A DNA stretch of 64,000 nt from Acridotheres tristis (lineage: Eukaryota; Chordata; Aves; Passeriformes; Sturnidae), in assembly GCA_037013685.1 (NCBI GenBank), contig CM072904.1, positions 1,922,001 to 1,986,000 on the forward strand, written 5' to 3'. The notes under the pieces were generated by a model. That model was given only the letters and a program-made list of their open reading frames with translations, did no database searches and was not told the origin of the DNA. The position numbers were made by a program, and so were the translations under genes. This document shows positions 48,946-59,926 of this stretch, piece by piece (the first letter of the stretch is position 1; each line of letters begins with the position of its first letter).

Positions 48946-51133
48946 TCAGTCTCCCAGCAGGATGTCTCTTCCCCAAGGAAGGCTTTGGAGCCCAAAGTGC
49001 CTCCAGCCCCCCGGTTGTGCCCTGGAGTTGGGGCGGGCAAACCCCCAGACCCTTGTGGAATTTAACACAGACAGAGATCCCGTGGGGCTGAGCAACTGAA
49101 AGAGGCAATTCCCTCCCTAAAAGGCGACTGCTAGGCTGGGAGGGAGTGTTTCCCTCATTGATATTTTATGATTCATCAGAGGAATATTTATATTCAACCC
49201 CTTGGGTTTCAAGGTTTGTCTCTGCGAGCGCTGGGATGCTGCTGGTGATCCTTCTTTGCTCACAGGACAAAAAGCAGCTTCAGAAAACCGAAGCCTGCAC
49301 TTGTTGGGCTGCTCTAGAAAGTACATAGCCTGTCCTCAGCTCCTCTGGCCATCTGCCTTGGGCTTAAGACAGGGAGAGAAGCAACAGTCCCGGGAAGGGT
49401 GATGAGAAGAGGCTGTTCCCATCTTCTCCCCTCAAGCCTCTGCAGCTGAATGGGAACCCAAGATTTGATCTCATTTCTGCAAGACAATAAAACATCTGTT
49501 GTGTTCAGCCTTCCTGATAATTACTACCTCATTTTCCCCCATTGTCTCTGGAATTTACATGCTGTTTTCTTTGGAGCAGCAGAGCCCTTGCTGGTTGTCT
49601 CTTATCTATTCCCATTATTTCTTTGTTGAGCTGCTTAGGGGAGGCTCCTCAGCTCAGAAGCTTTCCCTGCACCAACCTTCACACCTTTTCCCCTTCAAAA
49701 GCTCCATGAAATCAGGTGCTGTACCCTGGGAAATAAATTGTGGAAATCACCCAGGAGCTGATATTAGAGAACACAGCAGTTTGCTTGGCTAATATTTTTT
49801 AGGGCATTATTGTTTTCTTGATGAAACTGTTCTTGCAGAACTGTTCTGCCTGGGAGGAGGAGGGGAGGAAGGTATTTTGCTGCCTGCAAAGTGTGAACGT
49901 TTGTTCCCCCTGGCTCCTGCAAAAACCCTTTGGGGACAAAAAATTGTTTTCTGTAATCCAACAGCTGTCAGGGGACCTTGGTAGCCTTTTCCTGCACATG
50001 TGAATTGGTCTCTGAAAGGAAGAAGAGAATTTTCTCACCAATTTAACCAGCTTTTTCTCTGTCTAGGAGTTGCTTCCTGAATTGGGATCGAAGCTGAATC
50101 TGAAACAGGTGACAATTTTAATTGATGTTGTCGCATGTTAAGGTGGTTTTTAAACAGAGACCTCAGAAGAGTTGTTGACAGCATCATTTCTGCTCTCCTG
50201 AATAGAGCAGTAACACAAGTATTGACCTTTTGGAAGAATCTTTCTTTCACTTCTAATTCATTTTACAGCCCTGTTAAGAGCTCAAAAGTTTGCAGGGCCA
50301 GGCAGCAGACTGAAAGGCAAGTGTGTGTCTGTGTGTCCTGTGCTTGGAGAAGGCCCCTCCTGCTTGGGAACCACAGTTTCTGAGCTTAACCTCAGTAAAA
50401 CATAAGGGATAAAGGATGATAAAGGTACTGAGAGCATCCCAGAGTTACTTTTGGAGACAGGAGGAGCAGATGGATGAATTGGGAATCCCAAGTTGTGTTT
50501 CCTTTCCTTGGTGACCATGAGGCTGGAGCTCAGGGTGTGTGTCTCTGGTGGTATTTTTTTATGCTGTGCAGAGGACTGGGTCAGGAAATAGTGCAAAAAT
50601 CCTTTAAATGAGTGTTTGGCTTGATTCACAGTGTGCCCAAAAATGCCAGATGCCAGTTTAACTGGAGGAGACAATGTGGGCAGGGAGGAAGTGCTTGGAG
50701 CAGCTTATGTTGGTCTTTCTACCAATATTCACCAAACTATCCCCTTAAGTAGCATTGCCATTAAATACCTGGTCCCAGAGCTTTTGAGCTGCCTCCTTTG
50801 TGTGGGCACACTGGTGCTGCTGTGCTGACCTAGGCTGGGGCTGCTCTGCAGGAGCCTCTGGCCTAGAGAACAGCCTGTGCCCATGTCTTGGGGCCAGGCA
50901 GGTGGCAGCCAGGGGATTGCAGGGGTCTGGGATTGCTCAGCAAGCTCTGACCCTCCCATGTGCAGGAAACATAAAGGAAAAGGTCAGGGCTTAATGGGGG
51001 TGATAATGGGGATATTGTGTCCTTGGGGAGGACTTAGAAGGTTCATCCAGGACCCTCTCCAGAGGAGTATCCAGGTGTGCTCCACTGGACTGAAAGAGTG
51101 AAGTCTGTGTGTGTGAGCTGGGGCAGAGTTAAA

Positions 51134-51470
51134 TATCATGGAATCACAGAATCTCCTGAGCTGGAGGGACCCACCAGGATCACCCAGGGCAGCCCCTGTC
51201 CCTGCCCAGCCCCCCCAACAATCCCAGCCTGTCCATCCCTGGCAGCGCTGTCCAAACGCTCCTGGAGCTCTGGCAGCCTCGGGGCCGTGCCCATTCCCTG
51301 GGGAGCCTGGGCAGTGCCCAGCACCCTCTGGGGGAAGAACCTTGTCCTGAGCTCCAGCCTGAGCCTGCCCTGGCCCAGCTCCAGCCGTTCCCTGCCTCCT
51401 GTCCCTGTCCCAGAGCAGAGCCTGGAGCTGCCCCTCGGGAGGAGCTGCAGCCCCGGGGAGCTCTGCCCTC
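51134..51470 (-). mobile_element. CR1 LINE 3' fragment, reverse orientation
   Basis: Starts 'catggaatcacagaatctcc' and 'ctggagggacccaccagg' and is the reverse complement of the subfamily seen at 15091 and 44820. It runs further into the element ('gctccagcctgagcctgcc') before meeting a tandem repeat. Confidence 0.93.
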
Positions 51471-51475
51471 AGTCT

Positions 51476-51772
51476 GAACCATCCCAGTGCCCCCAGTCTG
51501 CTCCACCTGAACCATCCCAGTGCTCCCAGTCTGCTCCATCTGAGCCATCCCAGTGCCCCCAGTCTGCTCCATCTGAGCCATCCCAGTGCCCCCAGTCTGC
51601 TCCATCTGAGCCATCCCAGTGCCCCCAGTCTGCTCCATCTGAACCATCCCAGTGCCCCCAGTCTGCTCCATCTGAACCATCCCAGTGCCCCCAGTCTGCT
51701 CCAGCTGAACCATCCCAGTGCCCCCAGTCTGCTCCATCTGAGCCATCCCAGTGCCCTCAGTCTGGCCCCTCC
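51476..51772. repeat. 33-bp minisatellite, nine units, joined to CR1
   Basis: Nine units of ccatcccagtgcccccagtc plus 13 further bases (tgctccatctgag). A 33-bp unit preserves frame, so both strands stay open (11-residue period EPSQCPQSAPS on +). This explains the 273-codon + frame and the 318-codon - frame here. I regard neither as a gene: they run through the CR1 fragment and lack splice or start support. Confidence 0.95.
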
Positions 51773-54364
51773 AGACCCTTCCCCATCTTCCCTGATGGGA
51801 AATCTCCTTCAGGAGTGACAATGCTGCCCTTGGGCTCCTTATACAGAGGGGTTGCTGCAGAGGGAAGTGAGAATGGAGGCTGTTGTGCAGTACATTAAAT
51901 TTGATATTTAACTGGTTGTGCTGATGCTGCTGAGGCAGCCGTGCTGGCTGGAGGTGCTGTCCCAGCTCAGACCACAGCCCACAGAAATAACAGCCCTGGC
52001 CCCAGCAGAGGGGTTTGTTTCTGTCAGGAGCCCTGGTGGCACATCTGGCTTGGGCTCCCCTGTTTCGTTTTGACTGACGTGACTCCCTTGCCTTGGAGCA
52101 GCTCGGTGCAGGAGGGGACAGGGATGAGAAACACACAGAGTGCAGCTTTGGGCCGCGTTTAAGCTAAGTCTACCTGGCTGCCTAAATCACGTTTTTGTGT
52201 AGATATGTGATTGCACTCAGATCAGTGCAATTGTAATCAAGTCACAATGGAATCCCCCTCTAATGGGCACGTGTTAATCAGCAGATAAAAGGTGGCTCAG
52301 CCCTGCAGCTGGTTTTATCTAGACTAAAACCAAAGCCTTGCAGGTTTGATGCTCCAAGGTAAGGCTTGATCAGGCTCCTGAAATTCAGCTGTGAAAAACA
52401 CAATCGTAGAGCAGCACCACTACAGCTCCTACAGGCACTATCATCTGCTTGTGATCAATTTTTTATAGCAGACTGATATTTCTTGCTTAACCACCACTCA
52501 CCAGTTGTTAGAGGCAGATCCCCCCGGGAGCTGCTGCTTTGTGCTCTTCAAAGGCAGAGCCTGGGTACAAATCTCCTGACCCTGCTGCTGATGCATGGAG
52601 AGGCAGAGCTGCTGCCTGGCACTGCCCTGTTCCCAGTGCTGCTCAGCTCACTGCTGCCCAGTTGGCTCTGGTTTGCAGCTTGTTGTGTGCTGGAGATGAA
52701 AGTCCTGCAAAGCAGAGAGCTAAGGGAGAACATAAGCAAAGCCTGAGGTGGTTTCAGGCATTGAGAGCCCTTCTGCAGTGCTTAGAGCTGCCCTGCTCCC
52801 AGGCAGGACCTATGCCTGTGTCCTTCCACCAACGCTCTGCTTTCTCTCCCAACTTGCTGGTTTTAGTGATGGAAAGATCCTTTACATACTGGGCAGTGGG
52901 AAAAATGCCAAGTGGAGTTTATAGAACCAGCACCGGGGTCCATTACTGAGGTTGGGTTGTTCTGTAGTTTTGCTTTTAGGATAAAAACCCAAAACAACTG
53001 AGGATATTCTGTCTTTTGCCATTTTAATAACTTCTCCCTGCTGCTGTCGTGGAGTTCTGTGCCAATAATAGAAATGTGGTAGATCCCATTAAAATGTAGA
53101 CAGCACTTGAGTTTAATTCTTGTGAGCACATCAGATACTGTGTTCCTGCCCCAGTCTAAGCAGTTTTCTTGGCTGTATTTCTCACGGTGGGGTTGGACAT
53201 AGTGGTGGTCTCATTCTTGCTGTTTCCAGGCACAAGCATTGCTGGAAGTGTTGGAATATCTGCCCACCTTCTTCACTGTTCCCTGTGTGAAGTTGTGACT
53301 TCACAGTCTTTTGCATAGGATGAGCTGATGCCACATGAGAAGCTGCAAGAAATGCAGATGTTGGTGTTGCAGTTTCTTTTTCTCTCTCATTTATAGTCCA
53401 TTCTTGGCCTCCAGTGGCCCAGATGTGACCACAGGGAGCTCAAACTGCATCCTTTGCATGGGATTCTGCTCTCAGAACTTCTCTCAAACTGTGGATAAAA
53501 ACTGATTACTAAGAACAGCAAAGATGTAACTGTTTTATGTAGCTGAGAACCAGGAAAGGTGGTGAGAAAACTGACTGAAAAATTAGTGCTGATCCTCTTT
53601 ATTACACTCCTTAGATGTAATATTTTTATACACATGAGAGATCTCTTCTCCCCTTTCTAGGAATTCTTGTTTTTTACCATTGCTGCATATGCTTCCAAGT
53701 AAATCTTTATCTCACAAGACTTATTTTGATTAAAAAAAAACTTTTAGCAGAATTGCCATGAAAAAGTTGCAATTGTTTATGCAGCCTGTTGAAGATTTTA
53801 AATTTATTTCTGTCTTGTAATTACAGAAGGAGAAAAAAGCCCCAAGCTAATAGCATAATACCTTTTAATTTAAAAATTGCATTGTATTCTTCCAAGGAGC
53901 CTGGCGTGGCCTGAGTGTGAATTCCTGGTGTTTGGGAGTAACAGCACCTTTTATCAAAGACCTGAAGTTGCAAGAACCTGCACTTAAAGGACACAGAACA
54001 CAGCCCTTGTTTACACGTGTGACAGATCTGCCTGTCCCAAGCTCGTTTTTCTAATCTTGAGTTAGAAATGGAAAGCACTGGATATTTCGGGAGACTTGGG
54101 AATTCTCAGAATAATTGTGTAGCCAAGAGTTACTGTTAACCTTTAGATCTATAAACTCAGGACTTTTAAGAGGTATAAATAGTATTGTTGAGACTATTCT
54201 TGGCATACTGTGCCCTGCACTCCTGACGTGCATTTTTTAAGGGGTAGAACAACTGAGAGCAGGCTCAGGAGTGATCCAAGATCCAGAAAATGATCCTATG
54301 GCCACTTAATTTGCTCATTCTATTAAAATTATTGAAGAGAAAGTTTTTTTTAAAGAGGAGAAGT

Positions 54365-54615
54365 TGGTCATAGTCCATAAGTATCTCCTGGGAGTGAGAG
54401 GTTCTGATGAGACAGGGCTTTTTAATTTAGTTGCAAAAGCATAATGCATTTAATTATTTGACAGTGAGAGCAATTAAGCATTGGAACAACATATCAAAGG
54501 CTATGGTGGATTTGTCGTCTTTGAAATCGTTAATCCAAGACTTGCTGCCCTTTTAGAAAAGCTGTGGCAATTGAGCCAGAAGTTATGGGCTTGATGCAGG
54601 AATCATTGGCACTTT
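54365..54615 (+). mobile_element. Old, diverged CR1-like fragment
   Basis: Matches the general order of an ancient CR1 3' region: 'agcattggaacaacatatc', 'ggctatggtggatttgtc', 'aatccaagacttgctgcc'. It is much more diverged than the other copies and lacks the GC-rich young-subfamily blocks. Confidence 0.6.
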
Positions 54616-54918
54616 GATGGCCTTTTGCTGTGGGTCATTTCTGATTATCGTTAGAGCTTTGCTGGGGCTGGCTCTGCCAGCACCACACACGTGGCACATC
54701 CTAATTAGGGGAATCAACTTTTTCCCTGTTTGTTCCCAAGGTCACATTGCTGGGAGCAGTGGCTGGGGGTGCCTGTCTGAGCCTGAGTGCTTTTATTGCT
54801 TCCTGCTTTTTATTCCAGCCTTGCTTCTGCCTGGATTCCTCCTTCTGTTTGGGTTTTCCAGCTGTTGCTTCACAAGTCCCTTAAGAAGAGTTCTGCAAGT
54901 GGAGCAGCACTTCAACCT

Positions 54919-55395
54919 TGGAATCATGGAGGGTTTGGGTTGGAAGGAGCTTAAAGCCCATCCAGTGCCACCCCTGCCATGGCAGGGACACCTCCCACTG
55001 TCCCAGGCTGCTCCAAGCCCCAATGTCCAACCTGGCCTTGGGCACTGCCAGGGATCCAGGGGCAGCCACAGCTGCTCTGGGCACCCTGTGCCAGGGCCTG
55101 CCCACCCTGCCAGGGAACAATTCCTGCCCAATATCCCATCCAGCCCTGCCCTCTGGCACTGGGAATCCATTCCCTGTGTCCTGGCACTCTGTGCCCTTGT
55201 GAAGAGTCTCTCTCTTCCTTGCAGCTCCTTCAGGTTCTGGAAGGCCACAGCAGGGTTTCCCCAGAGCCTTCTCTTTTCCAGGCTGAACAATCCAAATTCC
55301 CCCAGCCTTTCCTTGTCTTCTGCTGCATGTGCTCTTGTTTTGCTGGAGCAGCTCTGCCCAGCCTGCCTGCTGCACAGCTGGATGCAGTGGGGTAA
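54919..55395 (-). mobile_element. CR1 LINE 3' fragment, reverse orientation, long
   Basis: Begins 'tggaatcatggagggtttgg'. It carries the shared blocks 'caatgtccaacctggcc' and 'gggaacaattcctgccc' and extends to 'ttccaggctgaacaatcc'. The reverse-strand open frame of 315 codons and two + frames across it are repeat-derived. Confidence 0.93.
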
Positions 55396-55837
55396 ATCAG
55401 AGGTAAATCCAGTGTAAAATGTCACAGCAGAGGCAGCTTTCACCCCAATGTCTGTTGACACCGTGGGAGAGGACAAGCAGGAACTTTGTTTCATGTTCCT
55501 CCATGTGTTTCCTTTTCTCACCAGGTACCTCCTTGCTGGGCTGTAACAGGAAAATGTTTCAGGGAACTGGACATGGGGTCTTACCCTGACCTTGACTTCC
55601 CTTTGCCACACTTGACACAAAAGACACAGGAATAAAAGCACCATTAAACCAAGCCATGTCTGTTTAAAGAATAAACACAGATGGAAAAAGCAAACACAAA
55701 TACAGTCTGGACCTCTCTGTCTGAGGCTTTTAGGGTACATAAAATGGAGTTAGACACTCAGGAAGGGGTTTGTTTCCTAAATTAGAGGAGCAAAACATTG
55801 AAGTAACATCAGAAGCTGAAAAATGCCATTCAGGGAC

Positions 55838-55925
55838 ATGGCTGAGTGGTGGACTTGGCACTGCTGGGTTAATGGTTGGACTTGGTGACCTTAAATTCTT
55901 CTCCAACCTAAATGATTCTCTGTGG
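55838..55925 (+). mobile_element. Short CR1 tail
   Basis: 'aatggttggacttggtgacc', 'ttctccaacctaaatgattc': only the last 90 bp of an element. Confidence 0.75.
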
Positions 55926-56647
55926 AGCTGTAGGAACCCTTCTTTCATAACCAGAGGTGCAGGATTTGCCTTTGTATTGGGTACAAGCTCAGAGCAGGTG
56001 TGAGTGCCTGGGAGGGGCTGCAGGAACAACTACAAAATCCCCTTGGTTTGCAGTAGGAGCCTGGAGCCTGCCTGGGGCTTGGAATAGCAGCAGCTGGAGT
56101 GGAAATAGGGGGTGAAGGGAAGCTTGGGCAGCTCTCTGTAGATGCCCCTCAATGTCAAGGAAAGCTGCTTTGGCTGTTTATTGTGTGCTGGGCTGGAGGG
56201 AGGAGCCTTTGCTGAGGCTCAGTGGTGCCCAATGCTGCCCAAAAGGGAAGATCCCTTTGCTCTGCTGCCTGCTCCTCTAAACCAGCTCTGCAGGAGTGTT
56301 GCTGAGTGTGCTTGCTGGCACAGCCACGCTCAGGGTGTGTTCCAGGGAGTGCTTTGCTTGAGTTGGTTCCTCTTCTCCAGAGCCACCCAGAGCTGTGTAA
56401 AGCAGGGTCTGCTCCTTGTCACGGCCTCTGCCAGGTCACCTGTCACCTGCACAGCCTGGGAGGGAGTCACCTCAGCCAGGCTGGGAGTGTTGAGGCAAAG
56501 TCCCCTGATGTGCTCCTGCTGGGAGTGTGGTCCTGCCTTCAGATGGAAGTGAACCTGGTCGAGAGAAAGGAATTAAATTAATTTCCTAAATTTTTAAAAT
56601 TACTTATTCAATGCAGAAACTCAATTTAACTGCTTTTTGTTTTCCAG
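55926..56647. other. End of intron 3, non-coding
   Basis: No repeat or exon recognised. A 136-codon open frame at 56142-56552 lacks splice sites and any familiar protein pattern and is not called. The tract before the next exon is T-rich with ttttgttttccag at its end. Confidence 0.5.
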
Positions 56648-56825
56648 CATGTAAGTAAAGACCCCAAAGATGGGAGAGACAGCAGAGATCAGAAGGAATC
56701 CAAGGAGAAGGAGTTTGAGAACATGCTGGACTTTGTGAAGCCGTTGTCCTTGCCCTCTCTCCCGGGCCTTCACCAGTCACTACCTCAGAACCAGAGCTAT
56801 GTGGCCACCACCAAGTCGCAGACAG
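56648..56825 (+). CDS. EHMT1: EHMT1 (GLP) exon 4
   Basis: Acceptor GTTTTCCAG, donor ACAG/GTAAAA; enters in phase 0, leaves in phase 1. It encodes 59 residues: a charged Lys/Asp/Glu/Arg-rich stretch (HVSKDPKDGRD...), then NMLDFVKP and the conserved LPGLHQSLPQNQSYVATTKSQ, which corresponds to the FPSLHQSLPQNQ segment of human EHMT1. It is hydrophilic and likely disordered, with no enzymatic motif. In human EHMT1 this exon is followed by a seven-residue insertion (CLPFVLA) made by the next acceptor; here the next exon starts without it. Confidence 0.94.
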
Positions 56826-58111
56826 GTAAAAAGGAAAGGGCTGGAATGTTGGAATCCTGAGCAGCTCCCACCTCCCAAAGCTGTGTGTGGGGCTGAGAGG
56901 GGGATGAGGAGATTAACAAATATTCAAACCTCTGGTAGTGCCTTTTTGCCACTCAGTCTCCTCCAGGGTTCTCTTCCTTGCCTCTGCTAAAAGCTTTTTT
57001 TACATGAGACATTTTGATCCCTTTTTCCTCTGGGATGTTCTAAAGTGGTTTCTGTCAATTCTGTAGGGCTTTGAATATCTCCACAGCTGCTTACCAAGAA
57101 TTACAGCCTTATAAATAAAATTAATTGGCTTCACAGAATTTTTTAGCGTTCTCTTCATAAATTCTGGTGAAATTTCATTACCATGGAAGATGAAGAAATG
57201 CTTCCAAGGAACAGTCTGTGCAAGTGCAAACAATAACAGTGGTGCTGAAGCTGGCTGTTCCTAAAAGAGCCTGCACCAAGCATCCTTCTGTGCAGTCACC
57301 AAGACAGCAGCAGGCAGGGAGCTGTGATGTCTGCTTTGATTAGAAGGAAGAGGGAGACTTAACAAATTAAGACCCAATCAAAGGAGTGAAAGGAATCAAA
57401 CAGACTTCCATAGTAGGTGTGAAATGAGGTTAGATGGCAAACAGCTCTTTATGTAAGGTGCCTTTTCCCTGTGTGTTCTTCGGTTATTGTCGGATTGCTT
57501 CCATTGTCAGTCGGTATTGTTGGCCTTGCAGTCTCAATTCGAGCAATTGGATTCCATTCAGCCTCCTACAACATCAGCAGCACTGCCAAATGCAGGATGA
57601 TTTAAGGATTTGATGCTGTGTGTGCTGCTGGGGGGGCCAGAAGGAGGGTACAGAGGGCACTCAGAGTTTGGGAAGCTGTTTGTGTTCTGCTTGACTTGTA
57701 AATACGAAGTTTTCTCAGGTCGTGCCCTCAGGTGTGATTTCATAGAACCACAGAAGGTTTGGGTTGGAAGGGACCTTTCAGATCCCATCCCATCCCCTGC
57801 CATGGCAGGGACACCTCCCACTGTCCCAGGGTGCTCCCAGCCCCAGTGTCCAACCTGGCCTTGGGCACTGCCAGGGATCCAGGGGCAGCCACAGCTGCTC
57901 TGGGCACCCTGTGCCAGGGCCTGCCCACCCTGCCAGGGAACAATTCCTGCCCAATATCCCATCCAGCCCTGCCCTCTGGCAGTGGGAGCCATTCCCTGTG
58001 TCCTGGCACTCCAGGCCTTTGTCCAAAGTCCCTCTCCAGTGCAGCCCCTACTTCTACCCCTTCTTTTCATTCCTGAGCAAACTTTGGGTTCTTTCTGCTT
58101 CTCTTTTCCAG
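56826..58111 (+). other. EHMT1 intron 4 (1.3 kb)
   Basis: GT at 56826, AG at 58110-58111. Besides the CR1 at 57740-58046, no feature was recognised. Confidence 0.88.
57740..58046 (-). mobile_element. CR1 LINE 3' fragment 65 bp before exon 5
   Basis: Starts 'tcatagaaccacagaaggtt' and 'tgggttggaagggacc'; same subfamily as 7412 and 54919. Its recognisable part ends about 65 bp before the acceptor of the next exon, leaving only the polypyrimidine and branch-point stretch intact. The 252-codon + frame (57610-58368) is this repeat plus the real exon. Confidence 0.93.
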
Positions 58112-58248
58112 CTGCTGCAGTATCTCGGAAGAAAAAACGGAGAATGGGAACCTATAGCCTGGTTCCCAAGAAAAAGACCAAAGTGTTAAAACAGAGAACA
58201 ATGATAGAGATGTTTAAGAGCATAACTCATTCCTCTGTGGGTGCCAAG
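58112..58248 (+). CDS. EHMT1: EHMT1 (GLP) exon 5, basic nuclear-localisation segment
   Basis: Acceptor CTTTTCCAG, donor AAG/GTAAGG; enters in phase 1, leaves in phase 0. With the split Ala it encodes [20 protein letters not shown] followed by [18 protein letters not shown] and THSSVGAK. This is one of the most strongly conserved parts of the EHMT1 N-terminal half, nearly identical to the human sequence I recall. The clusters RKKKRR and [10 protein letters not shown] look like a bipartite-type nuclear localisation signal, which fits a chromatin enzyme; that role is inferred from composition. Confidence 0.96.
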
Positions 58249-59025
58249 GTAAGGGCAGCACTGAGCCCACTGCACATGTTTGTTGCCATGTCCCTTTTTT
58301 TGGACACCAAACCCATGTGGAGGTGCAGGGATGTGCTGGCTTGTTGGGATCAACATCTTCCCTTCTGAGTCTCCATCTTCCCTCTGGCAGCAGCTTCCTG
58401 CCCAGGGCAGCCTTGCTGCTTTGGGAATGACTGTTCCATAGTGGCTGTTCAGATACCAGCTCCTAAACAAATATTTTCCAATTAATGTTCCCCTCCTGTC
58501 CTGTGAATCCTGGGCAACTGGAGAGATTTCAAGCATGCACCTTTTTGTTTTAGTCCTCAAGGTCTTGTGTTGCTGCTTGAGGCTGTCTAAAAAACACTTG
58601 GTTACTTATAAAAGTTTAGTGGACTCACTCCTGATTAAATTCTGCTTTTGCTGTGACCTGAAGTTTTGGTCTTAGAAGTCCAGGAGAACAGTGCTAGGAT
58701 TTCAAGGAGTGATAGGAAAATCCCAATGTGATGTAACTTTCCTTTCCATTCCCTAGAAATCTTCCTGCATCCCTGGTGGAGCTGCCCCTCCATGTTGGAA
58801 TGGGGTTCTCCTCCCCGACTGCCCTGTGCAACCATGTGAGTCTGGAATGACTCCTTGTGCTCCCCAGGTCCAGCAGGGTGAGGTGACACATGGCAGAGCT
58901 CTGGAGGGACACAGAGCCAGCTTTAGAGCTCCAAGCACAGAGGAGAGTCTGGGATGGATGCAGGAATCTGCTCTGTCCCAGGAATTGATGTTGCCTTTGT
59001 GTCTCGTGTTCTTGGGGACTTGCAG
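58249..59025 (+). other. EHMT1 intron 5 (777 bp)
   Basis: GT at 58249, AG at 59024-59025. No repeat or nested gene recognised. Confidence 0.88.
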
Positions 59026-59214
59026 AGTGACAAAGACCTGGGGGATGGCAGCCCCCACGTGAATGGGGAAAGCATTGATGTGGACTCTGAAGAGGAGGAC
59101 TCTGATGAGCTGGAAGAGGAGGATGACCATGGAGCAGAGCAGGCAGCCGTGTTCCCTGTGGATGACAACAGGACCTCCAAGGACAGCGCGTCCGACGCAG
59201 ACAACGCCAGGAAG
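59026..59214 (+). CDS. EHMT1: EHMT1 (GLP) exon 6, acidic segment
   Basis: Acceptor ACTTGCAG, donor AAG/GTGATT (a weaker donor, with T at +5); phase 0 at both ends, 63 codons. It encodes [16 protein letters not shown], a run of Glu/Asp/Ser ([16 protein letters not shown]) and [19 protein letters not shown]. The pattern HVNGES...HGAEQAA...RTSK matches human EHMT1. The acidic block is typical of histone- or chromatin-contacting proteins; its exact partner is not known to me. Because both ends are phase 0, skipping it would keep the frame. Confidence 0.95.
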
Positions 59215-59845
59215 GTGATTGCTGTCCCTGAGCCTGCCTGAGGGGCACGATGGGACCCTGCTGGGGTGTCAGGGATGGCAGGGCCATGGAGTGAAGCAAT
59301 TTCTAGGGTTTTTTTCACCTGCAAGATGACAGAAGGATCAGCAATGGTAGAGAGGCTCTTTGGTGACCATTCCTGCTTCCCATTGTGCCTGTGAGGATCT
59401 CCACACCTCCCACTCAGTTCAGCCCTACACAGTTCTGGGTTCCACTCTGCAGAATCCCACAATGGGATTGTTCTGGGGTTCCCTGAACCAATGGGAGACA
59501 TCTTCCCAATCTTGCTTGGGAAAGCACTAAAATAATCTAGTTGCTTTTTCCCCCCCAAATTTTGATACACAGCACAGGCATGAGCCTAGTTTGGGATCAT
59601 CAAAGAAGTTGAAATTTAGTTGGAAAACTTTATTCTGGAATCGATTTTTTTTTTTTGTTCTCCCTCTACCATCCCCACGGACGTTCCATGATGTGATTGG
59701 AGCTCTCTGAGCTCAGTGCATGTGCAGGTTGGGGCTGGAGGGTGCTCTGATGTGTGTGGGGCACAGCAGGGTGGTGGGGAATGCTCTGCTTTGGGAGACC
59801 TGCCCTGACTGACCCATTCTGTTCTTGGGCAAATGGTGGCTGCAG
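59215..59845 (+). other. EHMT1 intron 6 (631 bp)
   Basis: GT at 59215, AG at 59844-59845. Contains a 12-base T run near 59647; otherwise featureless. Confidence 0.88.
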
Positions 59846-59926
59846 ATCGATGATGGCGAGTCTGAGGAAGAACAAGAGTCTGTAGAATCTGGGGAGGAGG
59901 AGGAGGATGGAGACGAGTCTGACTTG
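59846..59926 (+). CDS. EHMT1: EHMT1 (GLP) exon 7, second acidic segment
   Basis: Acceptor GGCTGCAG, donor TTG/GTAAGC; phase 0 at both ends, 27 codons reading IDDGESEEEQESVESG, then EEEEDGDESDL. The core GESEEEQESV and the following EEEE...DESDL match human EHMT1. Together with exon 6 it makes a long acidic region that alternates with the basic segments of exons 5 and 8. Exon skipping would preserve the frame. Confidence 0.95.

Larger units (their letters stand above)
47499..56647 (+). other. EHMT1 intron 3 (9.1 kb)
   Basis: GT at 47499, AG at 56646-56647. Contains an AT-rich tract, copy 2 of the 72-bp sequence, four CR1 fragments and a 33-bp minisatellite, all listed separately. The intervals 47.7-48.9, 49.0-51.1 and 51.8-54.4 kb have no feature I recognise. 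Confidence 0.85.

Noticed and set aside
51077..52136. Overlapping 273-codon (+) and 318-codon (-) open frames
   Set aside because: Both run through a CR1 fragment and a 33-bp tandem repeat whose length is a multiple of three; no splice sites or known protein pattern.
54793..55740. 315-codon reverse-strand open frame and overlapping + frames
   Set aside because: They coincide with the CR1 fragment at 54919-55395; similar frames appear in the other copies at 7412, 57740 and 62270.
57610..58368. 252-codon + open frame
   Set aside because: It is a chance fusion of CR1 sequence with the real EHMT1 exon 5 and intron on both sides; only 58112-58248 is coding.
58923..59570. 215-codon reverse-strand open frame
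   Set aside because: Antisense shadow of EHMT1 exon 6, caused by its Glu/Asp/Ser codons reading as Ser/Leu-type codons on the other strand.
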